Made by a program: the position numbers and the translations under genes
Notes under the pieces: model-generated
Told to the model about the DNA's origin: nothing
Database searches by the model: none
What the model saw: only the letters and a program-made list of their open reading frames with translations
From: Cladopsammia gracilis
Lineage: Eukaryota > Cnidaria > Anthozoa > Scleractinia > Dendrophylliidae
Direction: 5' to 3'
Assembly (NCBI GenBank): GCA_022457155.1
Contig: JAJGOT010000204.1
Span: 759,501 to 823,500 of the forward strand
DNA: 64,000 bases
Shown: positions 47,203 to 57,939 of the stretch, one piece after another
Layout of the letters: each line of letters begins with the position of its first letter
How positions within the stretch are numbered: position 1 is the stretch's first letter

Positions 47203-50200
47203 TGCTGCATCAGTGGGTGAGTGGAACACAAAAATTAGATTTTATCAACCGAGTTAGTAAAGAAAATTGGCCACTGTGAAGAGATTCAAAAGATGATGTT
47301 TGATTACAATAGCCCTTCATCACAGTGATTCAATCTGTTGGAGGGCTAGCACTAACTGTCAGCTTAACTGTATTGATATTTGGGCATTTGCAATGGCTTC
47401 AAACTCTCAGCAAATTTTGCTGAGAAATTATGCCTTGCATTGTTTGTAGACTTTGCTAGAAAGGATACAGAATTTACAAAGAACTATTGCATATACCACA
47501 GATAAGTTTGTTGTCTGCCATTTGGACTCTGCAAATTTTTGGGTGGGGTTGTGCCGCTGGAACTCTGAGACCCTTAGCCTATACTAGACCATTTTAGCTG
47601 CATTTTGCAACCCTATTCTAGACTAAGCACTAAAAAACCCAACCCTAAACTAGACCTATTCCAGACTCACTATTTTCCAGAAACTCATTCACTATCACAG
47701 TTATTAGTTAACAGGGGTCAGTAAAAATGCTGTACTGCCCATCATACTGATTTTTAAATGCCATTTGCCAATAAACCTTGTCTAGACTTTCACACAACTG
47801 ATCAGTTTCGAGGAAAATGATATCCTGTTCTAGACCAAAAATCTCTGATGACTATACCCTATCCCAGACTAAACTGCCTGAAAACCATACCCTTCACAGC
47901 GGCATATACCTATATAGCTCATATATGGGAGTACCTCCCCCCCCTGGCATTTACCCTCTTCTTTGGACACACCATGGGGCATTGTTCCCACACCTAATGC
48001 CTGAGGACTGCTTGAATTGACTGATGCATTAAATCAAAGTGTTCCAGTTTACTATCTGGCATGGTCATGCTACATTTATATATTTCTATCAACAGATATG
48101 GTGGCCACTCTTGGGGAAACAACAGGACTGCTTGCACTCAAGAGCATGCACCACAGAATGATGCAAGATCCAGTTGGACAACAGATATTAGAGTAGGTAT
48201 AGACCTAATAACTAGACAGGTGTGAACAGGAATGCATAAATAAATAACTTTATTTAGAGAGGAAAGCCACATCAGCCATAGCTGGTTTTCATGCAGGTCC
48301 TCTATCCAGATCGAATTGGAATTTAGAATGTTGGTATTTGAGGAGAGGGGAAAACCGGAGTACCCGGAGAAAAACCTCTCGGAGCAAGGAGAGAACCAAC
48401 AACAAACTCAACCCACATATGACGCAGGGGCCGGGAATCAAACCCAGGCCACATTGGTGGAAGGCGAGTGCTCTCACCACTGCGCCATCCCTGCTCCCCA
48501 CCCTACCCCTACTTTACTCTCACTTATTTTCATGAGTGATATAAGAAATGTTAAAACGAAGGCTATATGTGCACAATTTACAGTGTTACATGCCTTACTT
48601 TAGCTACACTTGATAAAGTTTTCAAGTCTATATGACATCTTCTGGAAACATTATCATTTTAATCAGGCCTTAAAAATGCAAAAACTGTGGCAGGCATATT
48701 AATTTTTGCTTTTCAGCAACTCTGCTTTTCATAGTTGTAAAAGATTGATTGGCTTGTTCAAAGCTCTCATTAATAGCTAGCAGCCAGCTATTATGGCTGA
48801 CAAGTGCAGCAGTGTTAGCATTAAGGTTTAAGAAAAAAAGAGTCCTGGGGCCCCTGCAAGTCAAGGAATTGTGTTCCACTTGGAGATTCATACAAACACG
48901 TCAGGAAATGTACACAGTGGTTCATGTATCTGTTTGTGCAAACCAATAAACCACACTGCCCAACTGCCCAAAAAACTAACTAGTGTGAGTAAACCTCAAG
49001 TAATACAGGTCTGTTGACTTAGGTGGGGAAATTAATGATTACAGGTACATTGATTAAATTAAGCAATGCTATCAATGACTCATTCATATTGGTGTACTTC
49101 CTCAATTTTTAGGGAACGTCCTCGCTTAAACCCATCTACACTTGACCTCAATAAACTCCGGCAGCTTCCAGATGGATCGCTTGGAAGGGAATACGCCAGG
49201 GGTATGGACATCAATGTAAGCTTATGCTGATGTTAAAAAAAAATCGCATTTAAATTATGTTTTTCTTTTAATGTCATTTTGTAATAGGTGATTTTCCTGG
49301 ATGATGATGGCATCATTTTACTACAGCTACCAGAATTTATTTTTGTTTTTCCTTTCTTATTTAATTTTTTTATCCCAGCCCTTGTTACATGATAAAACAA
49401 AAAATTGAAGGATTCTACATTATGTAGTTCCAGAAAATATCCATACCCCCACAGAAGGGATTTGCCCTATGACCCCCTCCCCTCTGGATTTTCCAAAATT
49501 GGCCCCCAAAATTAACTTCCCATCCCCTCCAGAATTTCCAAAATTTTGCTCATCCTCCTGGAAATATTTACATCTCTGGTTGAAGTGAAAAAATAAGCAG
49601 TTATATTGAATCACTAAGATGCCAAATGTTTTGAGTTTCATGTATTTTCTGTTGGATTATCTTTAACTGTAAGCACTTGCAATGGATTAGTGAATAATTC
49701 CTCATGCGCTCAAGACAAACAAATAATTGTTCAAAAAGTTCTTTGCCAAATGCAAAATGTCAGGTCACGTTGGAAATATAACTGTTATCAGCGATGTAAT
49801 CACCACTAACTGCTTCATTTTTCCATCAAAAAAGCAACACTTTAGTAATTAAAGAAATAACAAAGAGATTTCAGGATGTTTTGTGTTTTATATATATTTA
49901 CCGTAAAATTGCGCATCTCTTTGCATTCGGCAGACTTTCACTTAAATTACGGAATCTAAATCTTTGGCCTTCAGTAAACTTGCCGTTTTCCAGAGCTGTT
50001 AACTATTCGTAGGCATCTATCCGTTTTTAACCCGGGAATACACGAGGCGTAATGAACGGGTTTACCACAAATGGCAGCAAATGAGCATTCGCTCACTCGC
50101 TCAATCATCGTAAACAAACTGTAAATGTCCAAAATATTTGGTCAAAACGTTTACAGATTCAAAGAAAATTATTGAAAGAAATACAAAGTAAATGGAGGCT

Positions 50201-53200
50201 GCTCATAATTCTGTCAAGCAATTCTAAGAAAAACTCTCGAGTGTGAGATAATTATGAACTATTTGAAGCAAAAGCTGAAACAGAACAAGGCAAAGCAACA
50301 TCGCAAAGTACCGGTAATATCCTCGAGAAAGATTTGGAAGTTTCATTAACCGAACTGAGAAAGTCAGACTGACTTTTAGCAGAAGACAATTTAATACAAG
50401 CGGAAATTACTCAATGCTTTGAATGATGTCAAAAGTTGACTGTATTCAAGGAGGGCACCTATTTAATTGAAGCAACTATGCCAATACCTGTCTGTCCAAT
50501 CTGGAAATTGTATGGTGCAATATAGAAGAAAAGAAACTGGTTTCTTGTATTGTAATGATGTAGTAATAATACCAATGATTGTAAAAAAATGCCGCATGAG
50601 TGATTAAACATGATCAACACTGTACTCAACCATTGTTGTCTCAAAAAAGGGGGCACTTACTCGAGTGGTTGCTTATTTCAACATTTGGCTGATACAAGGG
50701 GTGCTTATTCCAAGGGTGCTCTTTCTCAAGGGGAGGCGCTCTTAACCTTGTCTGAAACTGTTTCTTTTTTATTTCCTTAAATAGAGAATCACACCCGATA
50801 GAGACGAGGTAAAGCTTAACTTTTTGCTAGATGATAATAAAATACATAATTGTATATTTAAGTAGTTATAATAATGTACATATTAAATTGTAAGCCACTG
50901 GTATTGCCATGGCAGTTAAGTTGACAAAGACTGATTTGAAAATAATAATATTATAATTACAGTTGAATCTCCTGTAACCGACGACTCAAAATGCAAAGCA
51001 ACGGTGGTCACTTACAGGAGGTGGTCGCTTACAAGAGGTCAGACCACTGTGAGTCTTTACTTTGAATCATATGAACTTGTCCTCTGAATCATATGAACTT
51101 GTCCTCTGAATCATATGAACCTGTCTCTGAATCATATGAACTTGTCCTCTGAATCATATGAACTTGTCCTCTGAATCATATGAACTTGTCCTCTGAATCA
51201 TATGAACTTGTCCTCTGAATCATATGAACCTGTCTGTGAATCATATAAACCTGTCTGTGAATCATGTGAACCTGTCTCTGAATCATATGAACCTGACTTG
51301 TCTCTGAATCATATGAACCTGTCTCTGAATCATATGAACCTGTCTATGAATCATATGAACCTGTCTTTAAATCATATGAACCTGTCTGTGAATCATGTGA
51401 ACCTGTTTCTGAATCATAGGAACCTGTCTCTGAATGACATAAACCTGTCTCTGAATGATATAAACCTGTCTCTGAATGATATAAACCTGTCTCTGAATCA
51501 TATGAACCAGTCTCTGAATCATATGAACCTGTCTCTGAATCATATGAACATAGCAATTTCAATGTACAAATTAAGCACCAATCATTGTAAAATATTGTAT
51601 CAAGTTTTAATGCAAAGGACAAAAATTTTTTTGGGGGGATTTTTACTCACCTGTAACACATAATTCAATTTCATCCAAAATACAATGTCTTTCAACACTG
51701 GCAATTTCAATTTTTCTATTCTTTTTTAACCTCTGGTAAGCAACCACTCGCCCATATTTCGATGTCATTTTAGCTGCAGACATCGAAATATGGGCGAGTG
51801 GTTGCTTACCAGAGGTTAAAAAAGAATAGAAAAATTGAAATTGCCAGCATTGAAAGAGGTAGTGGTTGCTTATGAGAGGTGGTCACTTACAAGAGGTTTT
51901 GCCTATGGTGATTTGACTGGAAGAAATTTGGTATTTTGGAAAAGTAGTCGCTTAGAAAAGGTGGTCGCTTAGGAGAGGTGGTCGCTTAGAAGCGGTGGTC
52001 ACTTAGAAGAGATGGTCGCTTGGAAGAGGTGGTCGCTTGGAAGAGGTGGTCACTTAGGAGAGGTGGTCATTTAGGAGAGGTGGTCGCTTGGAAGAGGTGG
52101 TTGCTTGGAAGATGTGGTCGCTTGGAAGAGGTGGTCACTTAGGAGAGGTGGTCGCTTAGGAGAGGTGGTCGCTTAGGAGAGGTGGTTGCTTACAAGAGAT
52201 GGTCGCTTTGGAGAGGTGGTCGCTTAGGAGAGGTGGTCGCTTAGGAGAGGTGGTCGCTTGGGAGAGGTGGTCGCTTAGGAGAGATGGTCGCTTTGGAGAG
52301 GTGGTCGCTTAGAAGAGGTGGTCACTTAGGAGAGGTGGTCACTTAGGAGAGGTGGTCGCTTGGAAGAGGTGGTCGCTTGGAAGAGGTGGTCGCTTAGGAG
52401 AGGTGGTCGCTTAGGAGAGGTGGTCGCTTAGGAGAGGTGGTTGCTTACAAGAGATGGTCGCTTTGGAGAGGTGGTCACTTTGGAGAGGTGGTCGCTTAGG
52501 AGAGGTGGTCGCTTAGGAGAGGTGGTCGCTTAGGAGAGGTGGTCGCTTACGAGAGGTGGTCGCTTAGGAGAGGTGGTCGCTTAGGAGAGATGGTCGCTTT
52601 GGAGAGGTGGTCGCTTAGAAGAGGTGGTCACGTAGGAGAGGTGGTCGCTTAGGAGAGGTGGTCGCTTAGGAGAGGTGGTCGCTTAGGAGAGGTGGTTGCT
52701 TACAAGAGATGGTCGCTTTGGAGAGGTGGTCACTTAGAAGAGGTGGTCGCTATATGGCTCAATATATGCCATTATTAGTCAGAACATGCTGGCTGGACTG
52801 TTTGTAAATAATGTGCAACATTTTAATGGACTTGTAGGTACAGGAGGCACGGTGTTCTAGTGGTTAGTGCGTCAGACTTTCAAACTGAAGTTTAGTGGTT
52901 TGAGCCTAGTCTCTGCCTTTGTGTTGTTTCCTTAGACAAGAAACTTTGCTCCACATTGTCTCTCTCCACCCAGGTGTATAAATGGGTACCGGCAACATAA
53001 AGCTGGGGGGGGGGGGGGTAACCTTGCAATAGACTGGCATCCCATCCGTGGGGGTGGGGGGGGGGGGGGGGAGTAGTAATACTCTCAGTCTTTTAATGCT
53101 ACTGAAACCAAGTTTAGCTCCATCGCTTGTGAGCCATTTAGAAACTTACCAGTCCTGTTGACAATTAATAATAAGGCCCTAATGAAGTGAATGCTGCATT

Positions 53201-56200
53201 CTTCTAAACACAAAAACTAAGTATTTTAAGAACTTGTTTCAATTGTTTGTTGATTTAGGTGAAGTTTGTAGATGACACAGATCTTGCTTATGTAATGCAG
53301 CGATACAGAGAACTTCATGACTTTGTGCACACTCTGGCTGGCTTATCAATCAGGTTTGAACTGTAAAATATTGTGATAATAGAATATTAATTTTACTAAA
53401 CAAAAAAGCTCTTTTATATGAAAAAAAGCTCTTTTATATGAATGAGGTTTATGTCATATTTGATTCCATTTACACACTTGGAAAATCCAAACTTTCTGTT
53501 AAGAAGTGGAATTTGGCATCCTGTTCAGAAAGTTTCAGAAATTATGTACTACCTTTTGGAGTCACTCACTTTTTCTGCACTTTTTGGATCCTTTTAGTTG
53601 ATGCTGGTACAATAAATATGTTTATTTATACCTTATTATATCTTGTGTAAGGTCAAGCTAATTCATTTCATTTTTTTTTTTATCATTTTTTTTCATCATT
53701 TTTATTTCAATAGTTTAAATTTAACAAATTAAAGAAATATCTAGCCTGCAAGAGGACCAAGAGCATCCGTTACATTTATTTTGGCTTTTCTTTTTTGGTG
53801 ATTGTCACAAGAACAAACACATAGGCTCCCTTTGAGAAGCATGTATCTACTGCTGTTACTTAAGGCTGTTGATGAAATCCTATGGTATGACCATTCAAAT
53901 GAAACCTCTTCAGCAGTACTTTTGCATGGTACCATTTGTTCTAACTTTTGAGTCTGTTGATGAAATCCTATGGTGTGACCATTCAAATGAAACCTCTTCA
54001 GCAGTACTTTTGCATGGTACCATTTGTTCTAACTTTTGAGTCTGTTGATGAAATCCTATGGTGTGACCATTCAAATGAAACCTCTTCAGCAGTACTTTTG
54101 CATGGTACCATTTGTTCTAACTTTTGAGTCTGTGGACGAATTCCTATGATGTGACCATTCAAATGAAACCTCTTCAGCAGTACTTTTGCATGGTACCATT
54201 TGTTCTAACTTTTGATTCTGTTGATGAAATCCTATGGTGTGACCATTCAAATGAAACCTCTTCAACAGTTCTTTTGCATGGTACCATTTGTTCTAACTTT
54301 TGAGTCTGTTGATGAAATCCTATGGTGTGACCATTCAAATGAAACCTCTTTGGCAGTACTTTTGCATGGTACCATTTGTTCTAACTTTTGAGTCTGTGGA
54401 TGAAATCCTATGGTGTGGCCATTCAAATGAAACCTCTTCAGCAGTACTTTTGCATGGTACCATTTGTTCTAACTTTTGAGTCTGTGGATGAAATCCTATG
54501 GTGTGGCCATTCAAATGAAACCTCGTCAGCAGTACTTTTGCATGGTACCATTTGTTCTAACTTTTGAGTCTGTTGATGAAATCCTATGGTGTGACCATTC
54601 AAATGAAACCTCTTCAGCAGTACTTTTGCATGGTACCATTTTTTCTAACTTTTGATTCTGTTGATGAAATCCTATAGTGTGACCATTCAAATGAAACCTC
54701 TTCAGCAGTACTTTTACATGGTACCATTTGTACCATATTTGGCACTGTTGGGAGTTAAATGGTTAATTACAACCATTTTTCTTTTAAAATTTTGTGGTGA
54801 CGTTTTACCCGGGTCAACTTTAAGCCAACTCACCCGGTGGGTAGCAATGTTATTGTTAACCAGCGCGGGTAGTGGTAGTGGTGAGAGTACTCGCCTCCCA
54901 CCAATGTGGCCCGGGGGGCCCGGGTTCGATTCTCGGACCCGCTGTCGTATGTGGGTTGAGTTTGTTATTGGTTCTCTCCTTGCTCCGAGAGGTTGTTCTC
55001 CGAGTACTCCGGTTTTCCCCTACTCCGGTCTTTCCCTCCTCAAAAACCAACATTCTAAATTCCAATTCGATCTGGAACGCACGTACACGTTACGAGTTCT
55101 TGAGCTCCCAGGTGTTATGTGGGTAAATAAATTTCGTTTCGTTTTTGTTTTTCGCGGCTGTTATTATCGTCTTTTCTGATCTTCGGCCAATTTTTCATTA
55201 ATTCCATAGAGCAGTGTTAATGTTGGGAGTGTCAGCTTTTGAAGAATTTAGTGTGTAGAAAGTGTGGAAGGGTCTTTGCGGGATTCAGGTCTCGTGACAT
55301 TGGCCTTGATCGAATTTGATCTCTTTCCGGTTGTGTCATTGCTACAGCTTTCATTGTTACAATTTTTTTTATTGTTACAGCTTTCAGTTTTAGTTTCCCC
55401 TCTAAGTACTGTCTATGTGCGCACGTAGATACGCTGTTTCTCGACCATCCCAGATTTTGCTGACTTATGAAAACACGAAATCGTACAGTGTAGACATCCG
55501 CGATCATCTGGAGTGGTCGGAAATGAAGCGGGAAAATCGGAAGCGTTTCTATTTTTTCCACGCATCCCAGATTTCTACGATTTTCGGCGATCATTCCCGA
55601 CTTATATGAAAACATAAATTTTGACTGTCTGGGATTAGCTCAGAACCAAGCCTTTAATCGTCGCCGATTTTGCCGACACTGCTATTCAATATAGGGAACA
55701 TCTGGGATGGTCGGGAAAGAGCGGAATTCCCAATCATCTGTGATTTTCCCGACATATGCAAACCAGGCTTAAGGCTCTTTGGTTCCTTAATTTTTCTGAT
55801 AGTGTCCCTCATGAAATAGCGGTGAAGTGGTACGAGATGATTCAAACAGGATTACCAATGTGTGCCTTGAGTTCTATTGTTGCTCCTATAAGATTGACGT
55901 CAAGGTACGTGTGTATTTAATTATCACGTGTATAAGAGAGTGCTGGAAAGAAACTCTAAAAGTTGACTGGATCTCTCTTCTTCCCGTGGGACGGGATGAA
56001 GAGAGACCCTGGGAACGAGGTTGGCAGGGCAGCTTTGTACTTTCCTCATACAAGGTTAAGCGTGTATAGCCGGCACATGCGCAGTAGCCATAACTTATCT
56101 CTTTTCAATTCAAGTGCGATCGCTTTAAACGCAGTCTCTTTGCGGCCCTTACAAGTTTTATGAGTTAGTTTTCCTTTGTCGTATTGTGGCCGCGTATATT

Positions 56201-57591
56201 TCATTTTTCATATTGCATGTTGAATTTTATAAAATTGTCTTTTTTGGGAAGTAGTCATAACAAGTATACTCGACGAGGACCCACCTTGTGTAGGGGTAGG
56301 GGGGGTATGCAAGATGCCACCTAATAGATGAGTGTAATGGACAAAATTTTATGGCCTAAAAATTGGAGATGAGAGTTAAATATTCTGTGTACATGAAGCT
56401 TGCATTGCTTTTTCTCAGTTTCCACTCCTGATAGAATGGGGGCTATACCAACAAGACACCATCTTTTTAGGTGGAGGAGAGGGGGTACATAAAGAGACCA
56501 CCAGTCTTTTTGTAAAATGGTGGGTCCTGTCCGAGTACAATAGTTCTGATCATTTCCCTGATATATTTCTTCCCATAATGTTATTATTATTACTACCTGT
56601 GAATGTAATTTAATTTCGTAAAAACATTGTAAACCGCATACCGCCACCGGTAGCCCTCAATATCGTGTAAGTTATCTTAATTATGTTCTTTTAGCTATAA
56701 GTAATTTTATAACTGCGCGCAGTTGGTCTTTTTCCCTCAGATCCTTGGCGCGAGCGGAAATGTAATAATTATGAAATCGCATCTCGCCCCCAGAAAGATT
56801 AGGAAAAGAAAGAGCCTGCTCAGAGTCTAATATAAAGGACGTCACCAATGGTGCAATGTTATAACAATAAGTCATTTATTTAGTTAGTTCTTGAGGTACT
56901 GTATGTTATTCTGTACAAGAAACTTCTTACTTTTGAGTCTGGATGAAATCCTAAAATGTGACCATTCAAATGAAAGCTATTGAGCAGTACTTTCCCGTGG
57001 TGCTGTTTATTATGCTGTATAGGGTGGTCCTAACTTTTAAGTCTATGGATGTAATCCTAAAGTGTGACCATTCAAATGAAAGCTATTGAGCAGTACTTTC
57101 CTGTGGTGCTGTTTATTATGCTGTACAGGGTGGTCCTAACTTTTGAGTCTGTGGATGAAATCCTAAAATGTGACCATTCAAATGAAAGCTACTGAGCAGT
57201 ACTTTTCCGTGGTGCTGTTTATTATGCTGTACAGGGTGGTCCTAACCTTTGAGTCTGTGGATGAAATCCTAAAATGTGACCATTCAATTGAAAGCTACTG
57301 AGCAGTACTTTTCCGTGGTGCTGTTTATTATGCTGTACAGGGTGGTCCTAACTATTGAGTCTCTGGATGAAATCCTGATGTGTGAACATTTTCCAAAGAT
57401 TTTCGTTTCTATTTCTTTACAGAGAGCGTGGTAATCTGAGGAATTATTACGTCCCCTGGGCTGTATACTGTGGCTTTCAGTCCAAGTTTTTCATGAACGT
57501 GTATTTTGAAAAACACTTCGAGGAACCAATAGAAGATTTGCGTCGAAGAATGAACTTTGTTCCTGCCCCCAAAATACAAAAGATGTTATGA
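46097..57591 (+). CDS. COQ4: Ubiquinone biosynthesis protein COQ4, mitochondrial
   Basis: Coding exons: 46097-46187, 46872-47030, 48096-48192, 49113-49215, 50785-50808, 53259-53353, 55803-55904, 57423-57591. They join to 840 nt, 279 aa. COQ4 acts in coenzyme Q synthesis at the matrix side of the inner mitochondrial membrane, in the COQ complex. Residues 1-31 ([20 protein letters not shown]...) are Arg/Ser-rich without acidic residues, like a targeting presequence. The zinc motif HDxxHx11E is complete across the exon 6-7 junction: [12 protein letters not shown] then SVPHE. Other family blocks: [80 protein letters not shown]. Exon 5 is a 24-nt microexon (RITPDRDE), which matches the equivalent place in the human protein. 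AAAATGGCGGC over the start codon is a YY1-like site. The introns carry many repeats. Confidence 0.96.
46326..46780. mobile_element. TIR element with CGTCCCGG repeats, COQ4 intron 1
   Basis: The ends AAGGCTGGTTCTCATATAAT and its inverse (46761-46780) continue inward through CGTCCCGGTCGTCC and GTTTCAAAA, giving about 48-bp terminal repeats. CGTCCCGGTCGTC-type units recur through the 455-bp body in both orientations. Related CCCGAC/GTCGGG-rich pieces lie at about 55440-55610, 55640-55790 and 59040-59160. Confidence 0.8.
47168..47199. repeat. Poly-G tract
   Basis: About 30 consecutive G residues in COQ4 intron 2. Shorter G runs lie at 7913-7930, 17163-17180, 30077-30091, 53006-53018 and 53054-53070. 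Length is likely unreliable in sequencing. Confidence 0.9.
48236..48500 (-). mobile_element. tRNA-derived SINE, family 2, copy 1
   Basis: On the minus strand the head GGGATGGCGCAGTGGTGAGA carries a tRNA-like A box, and GGTTTGATTCCC is a B box. The body has GTGGGTTGAGTTTGTTGTTG, TTGCTCCGAGAGG and a tail with TCTAAATTCCAATTCGATCT. Copy 2 is at 54861-55148. Confidence 0.82.
49216..50784 (+). other. COQ4 intron 4
   Basis: No coding exon or terminal repeats recognised. About 50640-50760 has GGTGCTTATT/GGGTGCTC motifs like the repeat edge at 6850-7975. Confidence 0.4.
51055..51550. repeat. 21-22-bp minisatellite
   Basis: About 23 copies of TGAATCATATGAACCTGTCT-C, with a 22-bp variant (ACTTGTCCTC) at the left. 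The 21-bp units keep frame, giving a spurious LSLNHMN repeat. The unit equals a single segment (reverse complement around 10043-10061) of the TIR element at 9709-11099. Confidence 0.93.
51691..51854. repeat. 76-bp near-perfect inverted repeat
   Basis: Arms 51691-51766 and 51779-51854 (sum 103545) match apart from two bases near the outer edge, around a 12-bp loop. The arm contains GTAAGCAACCACTCGCCCAT and ATTTCGATGTC, the same segment seen at about 9850-9900 and 10750-10790. Confidence 0.9.
51860..52750. repeat. 17-bp minisatellite GAGGTGGTCGCTTAGGA
   Basis: About 50 copies over 890 bp with point variants (TTGGAAGA, TCACTTAG, TTTGGAGA). Larger blocks recur within it, such as GGTTGCTTACAAGAGATGGT (about 52182, 52438, 52693), showing higher-order duplication of about 255 bp. 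The unit is the reverse complement of the GACCACCTCTCCTAAGC block of the 9709-11099 element. Confidence 0.93.
52846..53118 (+). mobile_element. tRNA-derived SINE, family 1, copy 2
   Basis: Plus-strand counterpart of 11626-11928: head GGCACGGTGTTCTAGTGGTT, B-box-like GGTTTGAGCC, then CCACCCAGGTGTATAAATGG and GGCATCCCATCC. It is more decayed and interrupted by G runs. Confidence 0.8.
53866..54730. repeat. 88-bp minisatellite, about ten units
   Basis: Unit from CTGTTGATGAAATCCTATGG through GGTACCATTTGTTCTAACTT; repeat starts at 53951, 54039, 54127 and 54215 confirm an 88-bp period. It lies in COQ4 intron 6. Same family as 45170-45440 (inverted) and the 106-bp variant at 56936-57380. Confidence 0.94.
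54861..55148 (+). mobile_element. tRNA-derived SINE, family 2, copy 2
   Basis: Head GGTAGTGGTAGTGGTGAGAG, B box GGTTCGATTC, then GTGGGTTGAGTTTGTTATTG, TTGCTCCGAGAGG and a tail ending AAATAAATTTCGTTTCG. It lies in COQ4 intron 6. Confidence 0.82.
55440..55790. mobile_element. GTCGGGAA-rich inverted-repeat remnants
   Basis: Two neighbouring pieces (about 55440-55610 and 55640-55790) share CCCAGATTT, GTCGGGAA and GACTTAT(A)TGAAAAC motifs in both orientations. The second is bounded by AAGCCT and AGGCTT. They resemble the 46326-46780 element and the 59040-59160 fragment. Boundaries are uncertain. Confidence 0.5.
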
Positions 57592-57868
57592 TATAAATAT
57601 ATTTTCGTCTATTTACCAGTAAAATAAAGCTGAATATGTTGTGAAAAGACTAACTATATTTTAAAATGAAAAAAAAAAAAAATAGGATTATTCCGCTAAC
57701 TGCGGAAAATAATATCAGCTACTTTAATTCCGTAGGTAAAAAAAAAGTTTTTTTTTTTTTATTTCTTCCCATAATGTCAGTATTATTACTACCTGTGAAT
57801 GTAATTTAATTTCGTAAAAAAGTTGTTAACCGCCCACCGGTAGCCCTCAATATCGTGTAAGTTATCTT
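56566..57868. repeat. 110-bp direct duplication around the COQ4 3' end
   Basis: 56566-56676 and 57759-57868 share TTCTTCCCATAATGT, then ATTACTACCTGTGAATGTAA and GGTAGCCCTCAATATCGTGT. The second copy splits another local duplication: GGATTATTCCGCTAACTGCG occurs at about 57684 and 57877, on either side of it. Confidence 0.8.
56936..57380. repeat. 106-bp minisatellite, four units
   Basis: AGTCT(G/A)TGGAT starts at 57040, 57146, 57252 and 57358, a strict 106-bp period. Units include GTGACCATTCAAATGAAAGC and TGCTGTTTATTATGCTGTAC. The shared GACCATTCAAATGAAA core links it to the 88-bp family. It lies in COQ4 intron 7, right up to exon 8. Confidence 0.92.
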
Positions 57869-57939
57869 ATAAAAAGGGATTATTCCGCTAACTGCGGAAA
57901 ATATCAGCTACTTTTTAATTACATAGGTAAAACAAGTTA

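Noticed and set aside
51202..51663. 153-codon repeat protein (LSLNHMN)n
   Set aside because: Created by a 21-bp minisatellite in a COQ4 intron.
51055..52750. CRISPR-like repeat array
   Set aside because: Units are directly adjacent with no spacers, and the host is an animal; these are minisatellites.
54652..55179. 175-codon frame across COQ4 intron 6
   Set aside because: It runs from the 88-bp satellite into a SINE; no domain.
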